This document shows positions 10,145 through 23,789 of a DNA stretch of 64,000 bases, one piece after another (within the stretch, counting starts at the first letter, position 1; each line of letters starts with the position of its first letter). This stretch comes from Typhlomys cinereus (lineage: Eukaryota > Chordata > Mammalia > Rodentia > Platacanthomyidae): positions 1,007,230 to 1,071,229 of the forward strand of contig JALPQD010000247.1 in assembly GCA_023101885.1 (NCBI GenBank), given 5' to 3'. The notes beneath the pieces were generated by a model. The model was not told the DNA's origin and made no database searches. It saw nothing but the letters and a program-made list of their open reading frames with translations. Both the position numbers and the translations under genes were made by a program.

Positions 10145-12900
10145 GAGCATAGAGCTGCTGCCACTTCACTTGGGCTGAAGTGCCCACTCCTCTGCATATT
10201 AGTTCCAACACTGGATAGAAATGACAAAGTCAGCGCTCTCTGGTCCCTGATTCCAGCCATCACTGTTACCTTTGACAGATTACTTCTTCCCTTGAAATCT
10301 GCTTCGATTCGTTCGTGCAGTGGAGGCTTGAACTAGCAAGAATTTTAGAGCTGGAACAACATGATTTATGAGTTGTTCAAGCTCAGAAGGATGGGACACA
10401 GAGATGGAGGTTTTCAGGCTGGGCCTGGAAGGAATCAATGGTTTGCAGAGATACCCTAGTCCCAAGTGGTTCCCGGGCCTACTTGGAGCCAGGTCCCCTG
10501 GGCATTCCAACCTTGGTCCAGCCATTTACATCATTCTGGGGACCAGCTGCTTTGAATGAATGCAGCTCTTCACATGCTGATGAGAAGCTGTTAGAACCTA
10601 AAGGGTCAATTAGCTATACATACAGTTTGTGGTTAAGAATTACAAAATGTAGCCTGATTCAGACTTGGATACCAACTCTGACTTTAACATAGATCGTGTG
10701 ACCTTGAGCAAGTCATTTAATCTGAGGTTCAATAATGTTAATGAAATTAAAGGTGACTGTTGTCTCTCTTACAAGTTGCAAAGACAAAATGCGCTAACCT
10801 GTATGACACACTAGGCATGGAACGTAGTTCCTCAGTGTCAGTGAAGCTTAACTGTGAGCATCACTCCATGGTCAGCCTGTTCAAGAACAGCACTACAAGC
10901 TATTCAGACCACCTGTGGCATGGGGTCAAATGCTTTCACCTAGTGGACAGAGGGGGAAACAGGTTTGTTTGGAAGATCAACCTACATCAGTTACATTTGT
11001 TTTTCTTTCATCATGTCCTTCATCCCCTCTCCTCTAATATGGATGATTATAGCCATCAGTCATTATTTCAGTAAAATTTTCAGAATGATCCTATAGCACT
11101 TTAGTCTGAGGTCTAATAATAAATCAATGTAATTGCGATTAAAAGGAATATTTAGAATATACAGAGTGCTTAGAATATAGTTAGGTGCCTCAAGAATTAG
11201 AAGATAAAAATAGACTTCAGCATCCCATGAACTGGAATTCAACTAATAGCTCCATTATCGACTGCATGATCTCCTTCCCTAGAAACTCTGGGTAACTTCC
11301 TGGACTCCCTTGCAGCTAGGGTTCTAGTGGAAGCAAATTCCTCTTATTGATCATTCTTGTGGAATGTTTGGGAAGGAAAGCTGAGCTAAGTCTTTGTCCA
11401 AGATATCTAGGGAGCCTGACTGCCCTGAAACCAAACCAAGATGCTCACACCAGCTACAAGGGTAAAACAAAGAGTTATGACAATTGTTATGGTGTCATCA
11501 ATAGCAGCTGCTGTCCACTGCCTTGGATTGAGATGTGCCTTATAAGCACATATAAGGATCTGTGCTATCTCTACACATTGCAGAGCTTACTGTTATCCCA
11601 GTGTGTATTCTCCTCCAGCCTTTACTAACTACAATCTTGAAAATATTTGATTCCCTATATGAACATCTCCTTTCGCTGAAATACCTCAAATGACTTCTGT
11701 CTCTTTGCATTGGATCTGAGTGACATGGGGGTGATAATACTGCTAATATTTTAGGATCATAAGGATTAGGCAAGCAATTAAATATAAAAATGCCTTTTGC
11801 AGAAGAAGTGCTCAGGTTGTGGTAATCATTAGCTGTTAAAATGAGACATGTCTCTTGCTGCCCACTAGTGTTAGCAGGACTTTTCCCAATTTGGTTTCTG
11901 CAAGCAGTCAGCAGGCATCTAAAACAAGAATAAAATAACCAGTTGCTGTTGTTTTCCCCCCATGTTTTTGCCAGCAATTCATGTTGCCTTAAGAGATTAG
12001 GACTTTTTATGACTTGCCTCATTGCCCTGCTGTCTACACCAAAGTTATGCCCTGGTTGGCTGGGCGTGTCCTGCTGATGGAGACCAGGCCTGCTGCAAGG
12101 TTGAGAGTAAGAGGGTTATTTGATCTCTCAACTGGGGCTCTTACAAGTCCCACAGAAAGGGTTCTTACCCATAGGGCTTTGCGCTGCTACTTGTCCCGAT
12201 GCAGCCAAATAAAAGCAATTACAACTAGAGCCATGAGGATTTTTCTGGCTGCATTTAACATTCAAGAGGAATAGTCTCTACAGGGGTTCCAGTGTATGCT
12301 CTGGTTCCCACTAAACCTTTCTTGGGCGTGCAAAGCCTCTACATAAGTGGGTAGCACTTTTTGGCCAGGCTGACGGAAGGATATGAAGGGCATTCCCTGG
12401 CTTCCAGGGAGATTCTTATCAAACCAGGCTAAAGTCTTACAATATGAGAAACATCTTCTGATTTGGTATCTGTCAAAAAGGACTCCAGATCTGGTCCTTA
12501 TTCACTGAACTCCAGTCCACAAACACTGCTGGTTAGAAGGCAAAAGAGTCCTCTTTCCTGCCCAATTTCATTGGTTGTTTTCTTAAAAAGCTGGCTACAC
12601 TTTCTCCAATGCTCGCAAAAGGCTATGGCCACAGAGCCAACTCATAAAATCTTCAGATTCTGGAGAGACGTTCAGATTCATTCCTTTTCACCAGCAAAAG
12701 CACAATGGAGGAGCCCTGGTTGCACGCCAGTGTAGCCCTGTCATCACCGCATGGCTGCTTGCTCAACCCGAGGCAAGCTTGCCTGCTCAGAGCCCAAGTC
12801 AAACCTTCAAGACTGGCACATGCTCTTGAGGCACCCCTGAGCTCAGCATTAGCAACCAGTGGGTTAATTTTTTTAAGTAGAAAATTCATTCCTTTGAATT
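10145..12900. other. Unique non-coding stretch
   Basis: Unique sequence with no convincing repeat. A 160-codon minus frame (11540-12022) and several plus frames of about 85-105 codons exist. I see no family signature or splice structure supporting any of them. Confidence 0.5.
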
Positions 12901-12904
12901 AAAA

Positions 12905-13130
12905 TATTTTACTTATTTATCAGAGAGAGAGAGAATGAGTAAAGAAAAAGAGAGACAGCAAAAGAGAGAAGCAGAGAGCAGACACATGCGCCACAGTGTA
13001 GAAGTTAGACAATTTTTGGAAGTCATTTCTCACCTTCTACATATGGTCTCCAAGGTTTGAACTCAGATTGCCAGATTTTCCTGCAAGCGCCTCACCCGCC
13101 ACCCGCCGAGCTATAAAATTCATTCCTTGA
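12905..13130 (-). mobile_element. B3-like SINE, antisense
   Basis: It reads as the complement of the elements at 38985 and 63492. The antisense tail (ttatcagagagagagagaat) comes first, then tctcaccttct and ggtctccaaggtttgaactcag (complement of the B box), then a head complement ending near gagctataaa. Confidence 0.6.
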
Positions 13131-13374
13131 AAAGAAGCAACCTGGATATTTGCATACAAAAGCTTAAAATTCATTCCCTCTTAGCCTGTACAAAAAAATC
13201 AACTCAAAACATACCAAAGACATAACAGGATGATTGTGAAAAGGAAACATTTCCAGATATTTGTCCTGACATTGATTTTTCAGAGAGGATACCAAAAACA
13301 AAGGAAAAGAGAGCTGCCACTGAAAAATGGGGAGACGGCAAACTCTAAAACTTCTGTACAGCAAAGCAAAGTAT

Positions 13375-13750
13375 CAGTAGGATGAAAAGATGATTACAGA
13401 TGATGGACATCTGTGTTTCAGCAAAGACTTATCAACTTTAACAATGAAAAACGTTCCAATTCAAAAGCAGACACATCTTCAAAGAAGAAATGCAAATGAC
13501 CAATAAATATATGAAAAATGCTCAGTATCATTAGCCATCAAAGGAATCCAATTCAAAATTACATGAGTTGTCACCTCATCCCAGTTAGAATGCCTATTAT
13601 CAACTCCCCCAAAGCCACACACCCTAGAGAGGATGTGGAGAAAAGGGCAGTCTCACAGTGTTGGTGGGAATGTCTACTAGTGCAGCTAGTCTAAAGAACT
13701 TTATGGAGTTTCCTAGAAAGCTGGAAGCAGCTTTACCATGTGACCCAGTA
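13375..13750 (+). mobile_element. L1 ORF2 3' end fragment, sense
   Basis: Typical L1 order: caaatgaccaataaatatatg, aaaaatgctcagtatcatta, cacctcatcccagttagaatg, gaggatgtggagaaaaggg, gtgttggtgggaatgt, then ttaccatgtgacccag. Frames are broken. Confidence 0.9.
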
Positions 13751-14269
13751 ATTGGCCAGGACAATTTATAAAAAGCTCTTCTACCTTGGCTGGAAAGTGG
13801 TGATTCTTAGAACCTTCCATTGGAGCTACTTTAATTCATTTCCAACTTATCTCCCTAAACTCCTGAGCTTTCTACCCTGTGACTACCCTTTGCATACATT
13901 CTTTGTTCTTCACCCAGCACTGCTCTACTTCCCTAAAAACTTCTTAGCAAAGCCCGAAGGTCATAAAAGAGATGCTGGAGCTCTGAAGGTTTCTTCCTTG
14001 CCCGGGTTGGATGCAGATCCCCTTCATACATTCTATGACAGTCCTTTCTTGGCCTCTCCGACTTTAAGCTACCTCCTGTGTTCTAATATTCTTCCACCGG
14101 AAAGTTAAGCTGCAGTTCCCTTGATCACCAGGCCCTGAGATCTAATAAAATTTGCATTTCTAAATTCTCTCCTCTGTGTTAGCTTTTCTTTATCTATAAA
14201 CCTCCACATCGACCTTACTCATTGTCTTAAAGTCGCCATTCATTTCTTTCTCCTAAAGACTCAACAGAT

Positions 14270-14600
14270 CCAACTTGGGTAAGTATCTGAAAGAAGTGGA
14301 ATCTGTACTCCAAAGATACATTTTGCATGTTCATGCTTATGTTGGTTTTTATTCATAACAGCTAAGTTATGCAATCAACCTTGGAGCCCATTGACTACTG
14401 ATGGATGGAAAAAAGAAAATCCAAGATGTATATATATATATAAAAATATATATAAACAAAGGAGTCTTATTAACCACAAAGAAAAATGGAATTTTATAAT
14501 TTGCAACATGGATAGAACTAGGAACACTGTGGAAAGTGAAATAAGCCACAAAGGGGAAGACAAGAACTTCATGCCATTTTTCATATAAGGAAGCTGAACA
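14270..14600 (+). mobile_element. L1 ORF2/3' end fragment, sense
   Basis: ttattcataacagctaagtt, ttgactactgatggatgg, tggatagaactagg and gtgaaataagccacaaagg follow in L1 order. This probably continues the L1 at 13375 after about 500 bp of unrelated sequence. An (ta)n run lies at 14429-14453. Confidence 0.85.
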
Positions 14601-14814
14601 AGATGATCTGAAAGTAGAACAAGGTTTTTATTTCTAGCGATTGGGGAAGGGTGGAAAAAGAGAGATTGGATTTGGTCAGCTCATGTTATGCGCATCTATG
14701 GAAATGCAACATGAATCCCACTAATGTGGACCAATTCATATGTTAATAAAATACCTTAAGTGGCTCTTCTTTGATTCTCTATCTCTAGTAAATGCCTTCT
14801 CTCTAGAAAAGTAG

Positions 14815-15330
14815 GGCTCTCCCACTTTGAGTGCATGACAATTACAAGGTAACACTTCACACCTATTGGGATGATAATGACTGTTTGAAAGAGGAAAATA
14901 ATAAGCACTGGTGAGAAGTAGACAGGTCAGATCACAATACTCAAATATTGCAAATCCAGCTGCTGTGGAAAAGAGGATAATGGTCCCTGAGAAGCTAAGT
15001 GCAGATTTACTGTGTGATTCCTGGTCATATGTCACTTTCTTTCAAAAAATTGAAAGCAATCACTTGAACACTTATTTGTATCACTATGTTCATAATAGTC
15101 AGTGGACATGTCCAAGTTTCTGCACCTGAGTAAATGGATGAACACAATGTGGTGTACACGAACTTTGAAGCACTATTCAGCCAAGGAAGAAATGGAGTCC
15201 TGAACATACTACAACACAGATGACCCTTGGAAATATGATTCTTTGTGAAATAAAACAGACAGAAAATCATATTAGACATTCCATTGTTGAGAAATATCTC
15301 AAATCAGAACCTTAACGGGCCACTAATGTG
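14815..15330 (+). mobile_element. Second L1 3' fragment, sense
   Basis: It repeats the same L1 stretch: aacacttcacacctattggg, cataatagtcagtgg, gtaaatggatgaac, actattcagccaagg and gtgaaataaaacagacag. It is therefore a separate old insertion, not a continuation. An A-rich region follows at 15340-15372. Confidence 0.8.
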
Positions 15331-15379
15331 AAAAGACAAAAAAAAAAAAAAACAAAAACAAAAAAAAAAACAGGTAAGA

Positions 15380-16560
15380 AAGGGATGGGTAAAGGCATGA
15401 AAATAACATAAATTTACTACATTCATGTTTGAAACACTAAAAGAACAAAAAAAACCTTAAAAATATCTCAAATAGCTGTGCAGAGTAAATTAGAGGCTAG
15501 GAAGAGCTGGAGGAAGAGAGAATTTGGAGTTACGGCCGAATGGGTATTGTTTCTACATGGAGTGATGAAAAAAATTGGAAACAGGAGTGATATTTGCAGT
15601 TAATGTAATGACCGTGAATTGAACATTTAAAAAATGGACTAAAGGGCATATGTTATACAATATCAGCTTTGCCATAAGATAAACAAAGAATTACCTGAAG
15701 AACTTGCTGAAGCTCAAACCCTGGTGAGAAGTGGAGAGAAGGGAATATATATCGGCTCTAGAGTCTGAGGTGGACAAGCCAGGCCTGCTTGAGCAGAATG
15801 AGGAAGCAAGAGAGTGCTGCAGCCCTCCAGAGTGTATGCTGAAGGCAGAACCTTCTCACACTTTGCACTCTGGAAATTGGCAAGTTCAGCTACTTTATGT
15901 ATGGGTCCCTGGACTTTGAGCCTCCAGATGATCAGGAGGGGCCCAGGCTACGTCTGAACATGGCAATCTTGGGGTCAATGTCAGTTAACACTGTGGCCTT
16001 GCGTGTGTAGCAGCGGCTTGTCTTACATCATCCGGAGGAGCCATGTTCTGTGGCCTTCCACAGCCTGTAAGTCTACATGTCCCCAACCAGACTGCAGTGT
16101 GTGGTCTGGCAAGGGCCAGGGGCAGGAGGCAGTGTCTGAAGATAGCCATGCTTGCCGTCTTGACTCTCGCCGACAGGCCGTGGGTGAGGGCTGCACTTCT
16201 CCCTTCAGGGAGTGACGCTCTCACTTCCTGTGTCCCACACCCAGGACAGTACCAACAGCTTCCTATGGCTCCTGGGTAAGTGCTCCTTTTCTATCAGCAG
16301 GCCAATTACTAGTATGTGAGAACAACCCTGAACAACTGTTTAAAAAAAAAAAATCTTCCCAGCTGAGATTTGAGAATTTGTGCTGTAGCCTTTTGTTGCC
16401 TGGCAACTCAAGTCTTCTTTGAGATCAATTTACACTTTTGTCCTGAGCTCTTTAATCCCATTCTCAGGAACTATTCCAATGTGTCTCATCCAGAGGCAAG
16501 CACAGAAAAGAAGCTGACCTGGAAAATGAAGTACGAGTCCTGTTCATCCTTCCTGTAGGG
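15380..16560. other. Unique non-coding stretch
   Basis: No recognised gene or mobile element. The plus and minus frames near 15.99-16.28 kb overlap each other and show no family signature. Confidence 0.45.
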
Positions 16561-16563
16561 TGC

Positions 16564-16594
<31 letters not shown>

Positions 16595-16720
16595 CCTTCC
16601 ATTTTACTATAGAAATGCTGAGATTGCAGCTGCATGCTACCGTGCTTAACTTTATGACGGTGTTTGAGATTTGAACTCAGGTCCTCAGTCAGACTTGTGG
16701 AGCAAGTGCTTTACCCTGTT
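16561..16720 (-). mobile_element. Decayed SINE, antisense, with (TG)n(CG)n start
   Basis: A (gt)n/(gc)n run at 16562-16596 is followed by a degenerate antisense SINE body (tttgaactcaggtcctcagtc, complement of a B box) ending near accctgttcc. Confidence 0.5.
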
Positions 16721-16820
16721 CCTAATTTTTGCTTTTATCAAACAGCCTCCTGGTGCAAGGTCTGAATTCATCCCTTAGGGAACAGAAAAGAACCGGATCC
16801 AGTCTATCCATGGCCTGCAC

Positions 16821-16832
16821 CTGCTAGATGGC
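16821..16832 (+). promoter_or_regulatory. CTCF-like motif, 11 of 12 positions
   Basis: CTGCTAGATGGC followed by AGTA matches the CTCF core except at position 2. It lies in non-repeat sequence just downstream of a decayed SINE. It is weaker than the 8144 and 61882 motifs. Confidence 0.4.
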
Positions 16833-17489
16833 AGTATCTCTATTTCCTTCCGCTAGGACAAGGTAGTCTATTTCAGGAGTACTAGTTAGAGGATGGTGTG
16901 TCTGTATGATAGTCATCAAGATGGCTTTCTTTTTGACGGGTTGTTAAACCCATCAAAAGTCGTAACCGTAGAGTACTAAGTTCTGTTACTGCGTATATAA
17001 TCGTTTAATATGACACACATACAAGAAAGTACCTAAGTTGTGAGTCTGTAGCTCTAAGTTAATGCATTTAATTTTTACACATGCACATACTGCCAAAGTT
17101 ATCAAATATATACATGCCACGCATGGGAACAAGTACAAAAGAAATGCACTAAAACAACTGAAGGAATTAACTCCAGATGGCAGGATAATGATATGGCTGC
17201 GGTTTTCTATTAAAAAAAAAAAGACACAAATGAGAATGAATTTTTTAATGTTTTTTTTTTTATAATGATGCTTTGGGCCTGACAGTTTGTAAAGAGGACT
17301 CATTATTTAATATGACATCTGTACAGGACAATACACAAGCTGCGAGTGAGTGGTTCCATGGATTTTCAGTAAGAAAACAAAAACAAAAACAAAAACCAGG
17401 GGGTGTCACAGCTGGCTCCAGATCTATGTGCCTACTGTCACTCCCAGGGAAGACCTTTTCCTGATTTTAAACCTGTAAATTCTGTTTGG

Positions 17490-17735
17490 CTATTTATTTT
17501 TATTTTTATTTATTTATTTTTTTTGCATGTGTATGTGTTCGTAGAGGCCCAAGGGTAGCACTGGGAATCATCCTGGATTGCTCTACCTCCTTATTGTTTT
17601 GCTAGGCTCTGCCTTCCAGAGTCAGAATTACAGGCCACTGTCACATTCGGCTGGTATTTCTATGTGGGATCTGAAGTCAGGTCCTTTCACTTGTCAAGCA
17701 AAGACTTTAACCCCTGAGCCATCTCACCAGCCTGT
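17490..17735 (-). mobile_element. Older-type B2-like SINE, antisense
   Basis: Antisense order: (ttta)n tail, gtagaggcccaagg, aatcatcctggattgctcta, ggtcctttcacttgtcaagc (complement of the B-box region), then ccctgagccatctcaccagc (complement of the head). Confidence 0.8.
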
Positions 17736-17859
17736 TTGTCTATTTTTAACTTCATATAAACTTTGTGTTTGGCTTTCTGTGTTCAACATTGCTGGTGAAA
17801 GTCGTTCAAGGTACTGCTGTACACATTTGAAGTGTAATAAAATGAGCTGTGTCTTCTGG

Positions 17860-17880
17860 TTTTTTTTTTTTTTAATAAAG
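17860..17880 (+). repeat. Poly(T) run
   Basis: A short T homopolymer followed by aataaag. No retroposed body recognised. Confidence 0.6.
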
Positions 17881-18839
17881 GGTTATTTTAAAAAATGGAA
17901 GATTTTAATGGCCTAGCCACTTTCTATTTCCTGAGGAGTATACAAGTGTCCTAATAGGAAACCAGACTGTGGCCGCCAGCCCATGGCCACTGTCCTGAAG
18001 ATGTTCCTGTCACAGCGTCAGGTAGGCTGCCCATCCCCCACCCAGTGCCCCCCATTACCAGTGCACATTTGCTTCAGCCTTTTGGATGGAGACTCATCAG
18101 GCAGGAAGGAGAAGGGCCCTTGAGCGTCTTGCCAAGAGGGGTACAGGCATGAAAGTAAAAGTTATTGGCGCTTAGGGGACCAGGAGGAGTCAGATTTTCC
18201 TGAAGGGAGAGTCTTAACTTTCTGCCCTTGTAATCATACAATACAAGACCATATAGCTCTTTTGGGCCAGGGTTATGCCGGCCTCGGCTTTGCAGTGAGC
18301 TGACCTCCAGGGACAATCCCCCCCCCCACCTGCCCGCAACACCATTATTTTAGAAGCAGAGGCTCCCTCTCCCACTGGTTCATCTAGTCCCTCAAGTTAA
18401 AGAAAAGTTAACTTGCAGTGACACAAGCTGGACTATAAACCCAAAGCCAAGTGACTCCGAGCCATGTCTGTCTGAGATGGGGTCTGGATTCAGTCTCCCA
18501 CGTGAGACTGGCCTTGATCTGTAACTTGCTCTCTCACCTACGTGGTCAGGTAAGTTGATCTATTAGGGGAAGCTTCACTTTGACCATGAAACAGGCAGCT
18601 CAAACTCCTCTTTCTCACTCCAACAGGCACCTTTCCCAGCCTGCAGGAGTCTCTGGGAAAATGTTCTGGAGAAACAGAGACATTTTTATGACTCTCTCCT
18701 CGCCTAGACCTGCTGGGCCAGGACAGAGCCCAGACCCTCCAGGTCTGACCATTATCCTGCAGTTTGGACCTGGGCTGCCCTGGCTTTGATGTTGTCTCGC
18801 TAAATGTCCCTGAGTCACTGGCAGGCTCTGATCTCTCCT

Positions 18840-19210
18840 GCACCTAATAATTCAAGCAGCCTGAGGTCGTGTGCAGCTAATCAGCCCGCAGCCCTTGCAG
18901 CTGCAGAATGGGGCGGAGGAGAAAGGGTGTCCCTTTCATTATGAGAAGCTCCTTCTACCGTGGATGGCGCAGGCAGACACCAGGGCTGGCAGGGTAGGGA
19001 GGTGACGGTGACTCTTGCAAGGATCAGGGCAGAGGGTGGCCTGACTGTAGTGACCCAGTTGCCGGATTTGAATCATGGCTGTCCCTGCTTGGCCATCGGG
19101 TGGGAATTAAAATTTAATTTAGCGAGTCCTGTCTCTGCGGCCCTGGTGGCCGTTGTCTGAGTGATTGACTGGCTGGTTTCTTTCACCTTTGCATGCCTTG
19201 GGTTTTTACT
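18840..19210. promoter_or_regulatory. Candidate non-coding regulatory block
   Basis: Repeat-free sequence with clustered homeodomain-like cores (aattaaaatttaatttag at 19105-19122; cagctaatcagcc near 18876) and a TALE-like tgattgac near 19162. It lies about 14 kb downstream of TIFAB. It has the look of a conserved element, but I have no alignment. The evidence is motif clustering only. Confidence 0.3.
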
Positions 19211-19781
19211 GGCAGAGGAAATGAAGACTGAACCGGGGCAGGAAATTCCATGTACGCAGGTGTTTCTGATTAGCCCCCTGCACCTCGGCCGAGGGCACAA
19301 CCAGGGGCCAGGCTGCTTTTGGGATCTCTCTCTCTCTCTCTTTCTCTCCCTCCTCCCTCCCCTGCCATCAGTGTGGCTGCTTTGGAACTAGGGAAGCCTG
19401 AGATGGGTGCTGTAGCCACTACAAGACAGAGGCACTAAAAAACGGCCTCCTGTCCAGCCTTGAGATCCCTGAGGCCACCTGACATTAACACATGATCACA
19501 TAGCTCATTTGCCCAGGCTGCCCCAGCCTCTGTTCTTCAAGTGGCCTGACCTGAGAGATTAGCATTGCCCCGAGGTGTGTTTACACATTGTAGCCTGCAC
19601 TTCATGTGACTGACCTGCCCCCATTTTCACATCTTCCAAGGGACTTAGAGATCCCTAAAGCACCCTCTTCACTTAAAGGGGATCTCAAGAGGGGTCAGGA
19701 AGGCAGCTGCCACTGGGACCAAAATGGTCATCTGCAGACTGGTTTCAGTGACTAAAGAAGGCCCTTCCTCATCCCGTCATT

Positions 19782-19802
19782 TTTTTTTTTTTTTTTTTTT
19801 TG
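19782..19802 (+). repeat. Poly(T) run
   Basis: A T homopolymer of about 20 nt in otherwise unique sequence. Confidence 0.85.
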
Positions 19803-22740
19803 TACTACTGTGGGAACGTTACCATTGTATATTGACACGGGCAAAGGCACAGAACCAAACTGGAAGTAGAGGAACCTGAAAAGGCATGCTGGGTCCCCCT
19901 AGGCAAGTGCCCCCCCAATCCATCTACCTCAGTTTTCCCATCTGTAAAATAGGCATCATAGAAACATTCTCTGCCTATTTAAAAATCATTCTTGATTGCT
20001 GTTCTACTCCAAAGGAAACTCTTGTGAATGCTTTGTAGCGTTATTTTGAGCATAGTCCAAAATGTTACCGGTAATTCAAATGCCCATTAGTTGGCTAGAT
20101 TGTGTGTAGCCACTCAGGTCGACATGGCAAGTGTATGCCTAGATTAAAAAGTTCAAAATATAATTAGTGAAAATAAGCCTGGTTCTCTTGCTCCTATCTG
20201 TGGGAAAGTCCTGAGGAGGCTGGAGGGGGATGTAAGGGTTTATGTACACACGTCTAAGTCATTCAATAGGCAATATATCATCATGAAAATTAACTGGGAG
20301 CAGCAATACATGTGAATGTATCTAAAGTATGGTTTTTACTTGTCTGAGACCTTGGCAACGTCCAGGACATGGATAACGCACAGCAAACACTTTACCTACT
20401 GTTCTGTCTCCCTATCCTCTAGTCAGCCTTCCTTAATAACCCAGGCCTTAGTGTACCCTGTGCCTGGAGAGAAACCTAGGCCTTACAACTTCATGTCTGC
20501 AGAACACATGAGCCCTTTACCTCAGAGAACATACATTTAGCTGCAGGTGTGATTGCTGCTGAGAACTGAAGAGATACTGGAGGCCAACCAGCAACTCCGG
20601 CTCTCTTTAAGCCATGCTTTCTGTGGGAGATGCATCCATCTCGTGTACAACTCCTTAGTGAAATGTTTCATTGTAAACACCAGCAGCTTTTTAAAGGACC
20701 TCTTGCTCTTAGTGAAGCCAAATCAATGACTGGTTTGGAAGCAGTGGGGCCCAAGGTGCATCTCCCAGTTGGCTGTTAATCCCAGGACCCCTGCCTGGTG
20801 AGTGGCAAAGGCAGAGAAAGGAGTGTATGTGTGTATGTGTGTATGTGTGTGTGTGTGTGTTTGGGGAACTCTCACCTTGAACGGGCTGCCTGTTATCCAA
20901 ACACAGGTATACCTTCCATTCCAGCATTTCCACTTTCCATTGCAGCCAGCCCAACCTGTGTCTGAGCTCAGAGCCCTTCTAGACCCTAGAGGGCATGAGC
21001 CAGGCCTTGCCCTAATTAGCTGACCACAGCCACTGGGTCCCAGGAGGACTCCTGTTACCTCTTATTGCACTGCAGGAAGGTGGAAGGACATGTAGCGGCA
21101 GCTCCTATTTTTTGGTTCCTTCTGAGAGCAGCTCAGTGCCTTCAGTTCCTTCTGCTTGCTCATGTTTCTGCAGCTTTCTTCTCTAGTCATTTCCATCTCT
21201 CTCACTCTGGGACAGAGCCAGAAGACATAACATTTAACTCCTCCTCCCTAGGGATCCCCGTTCCCCCTGAGGTTATCAGTGTGGTTCCTTCATTGGGAAA
21301 CCTGGCTCTGACTCAATGTCCACCTCCCCAGGCCCAAAGAGTGTAACTACGGAACACTGGGGCCTTGGGGCTGGCTGTCCGCTGGACTCAGGGCTGAACG
21401 AGTCTCCTTATCCTCCTGGGCCCCTGGGAGCCTGGGTGGTATCCTTGTTGTACAGATAGAAGAAAGAGGAACTGAGAGAGGCCGATCTTTTCCTCGGCTC
21501 ACAAACTTAACGAGATGTAGAGCCTCGGATCCAGACTTTGGCTGTCTGACTCTAAATAGTCTAAGCCTTTTTTTTTTTTTTTTTTTTTGTCCTTTAAATC
21601 TCTCCTCTCGCCATCTCTTTTGTCTGTGGAATTCTAGGAAGTGTTGGTTCTGTTTCTCATCAGCGGGGCCTGATGCTCCCCATGGGGCTGGGTCCCTGCG
21701 TATTTTCATGTTGTCCCAGAGGCAAACCTCGAATGTGCGGAGCACCGTCTAGTATCCAAGGTGTCCAGAATGGGCTGGAAGCAGGGGCCTTCTGACTCTT
21801 TGCCTTGCACATGGAAATGCCATTGTAGTTCGTACTGTAGTTTGGGGAGGTGCCTTTTAGTGAAGTGAGTCAAAGAACCACATGGAAACACTTTAACAGA
21901 GCTGGCTGGCCCTCGACAGGTCCTGGCTGAAAGCCATGAATGGCGGCAGGTCCAATAACACTGAGCTGTAGGTCTGTGTGTTGCCAAGAACCGAGGACTG
22001 TTTGGAGGCTGACCAGCACAGCATCCCCAGCACACGTAAGAAGCCCTGCACTCTGCGAGAGACGGGCCCCGGCCCCATGCAGAGAGAGCTTTAGTGACAA
22101 GATGCCTGTATGTTCTGGGGCTATGTTAAGCAAGATGAGCATGGGTACCTGACTGAGAAACCATGGGTTGGGAGATAGTGGATTTTACATGCCTGTCTGC
22201 AAAGGGGAACCACAGCTTTCTTCTGCATTCTCCAATGACCTACCAAAGGCCATGGACCCTACTATCCAAGAGACTGTAGCAGACACAAGGACAATGTCTA
22301 GAAAGATGAATCAACTTGGAACGGCTGGCTGGGGGAGACAGGCAGTGCTGGTGCGAGCCTATGAGAGCAGTTCACTGAGCAGAGAGACCAGACTGGCTCT
22401 CTGAGTACATGGATGAATCCGCTTCCATCTCCCTTCCTAGCCTGACCACACAGACTGCAGAGTGCGCAGGTTCCCCTCCCCCTCCCTACCCTCACTCCCA
22501 CCTCCCCTGCCTTCAGGGAAGATGGCCTCCCCCAACATCATCTGTGAACCTCATCTCCAGGCTCAGAGCTTCCTCCCAGGTGGGGTTGCCCGTTCTTAGA
22601 GCTCAATTTCCCCATCAGCCTTGGGCCATATATCTTCCCCTGCTTTCTCTTGCTGCTTTATAGCTTGCTGGAAACACCTTCCCTTAGCACTTCAAAATGT
22701 ATCACTTGAAAGCATCTTAATGTGAACCAAAGTGATTATT
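19803..22740. other. Unique repeat-poor stretch
   Basis: Contains a (GT)n run at 20825-20862 and a T run at 21568-21588. Many short overlapping frames occur on both strands. None shows a recognisable domain or splice pattern. Confidence 0.5.
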
Positions 22741-23789
22741 TTTTAATTTGAAGGAGCTTATTTCTCTGAATGACTTTCCTGATCTTATAGGAGGGCGTGC
22801 CCCCTAATATTAAACTTTTTCTTTTAAAAAAAATGAACCAAAAAATAACGCACATCTGTTTGATATTTAAATCAATTGAATGGTAGGACAGGAACAAAAT
22901 TACACTACAAATGGACATAAAGTGAGATGTTTGAGAAAGCTGAGCATACTGAATCTACATGCCAGAAAATGTGGGATGATGGAGGTGGAAGGAAATGGCC
23001 CGGGCAACAGGGCGTAGGGTATCTCAAGCTCTAAAGATGAGGGAGAGGTAGAGATAGCAGGAGGAACCATGCTCACTGGAGGGTGTGGTGGATGGGGAGG
23101 GGAGGGTGAAGACTGCTTTCCAGTCACTTGGGAGTCAAGGGCATGGGACTCAGTCTCAGAAGTGTACTGGCATCCAGGGCTGGCAGCTCCAGGCTGTTGG
23201 CATCACGGAGCCCTCCAAGGCAGCCTATATAGACAGCCTGGGCGACAAGCAGGCACTATCCACTGTTAGCGTCCACAGGCACCGTGCCAGAGGGTTTGGC
23301 TCTATGCTGAGAGACCTGAGTGAAGACCAGCTGCTCCTCTTCCCTTCTCATCTGTTTATCACAGGCACCAGCATTCTGTGCCCGGGAGATGGGACCAGGA
23401 GTTGTATTTTGTCCAATCTTGTGAGAAGGGAGGATATCTGAGCAGCATAGAACCTGCCACTGACAGGAAAGTGTAAGTGTGGCCACTTACCTAACAGTCT
23501 CTCCTAGGCTCCTTTTTGAGCAGTGGTCTGATCCCAGGGCCTTGGCATGAGCACAGTCGTGAATTACACGAGGACTCTTGCTAAGTGGGTCTTGACAATG
23601 GGGCTCCACAAGCCAAGCTCAGGATGATCACGGGCTGACTTCTCTTCATCAAGTGCATGGGTGATGGTGGGAGATAAGCAAGACATGAGAGCCTGTCGGA
23701 AGCTGCCAACACCCTGATCCTGAGCAGGCTCGGGTACACTTCCTCTCTTCAGCCCTTCATTTCCTCCTTGCGACACGCAACAGCCGAAG

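Noticed and set aside
11540..12022. 160-codon minus-strand frame
   Set aside because: No family signature, no splice context, unique AT-rich sequence. Chance length.
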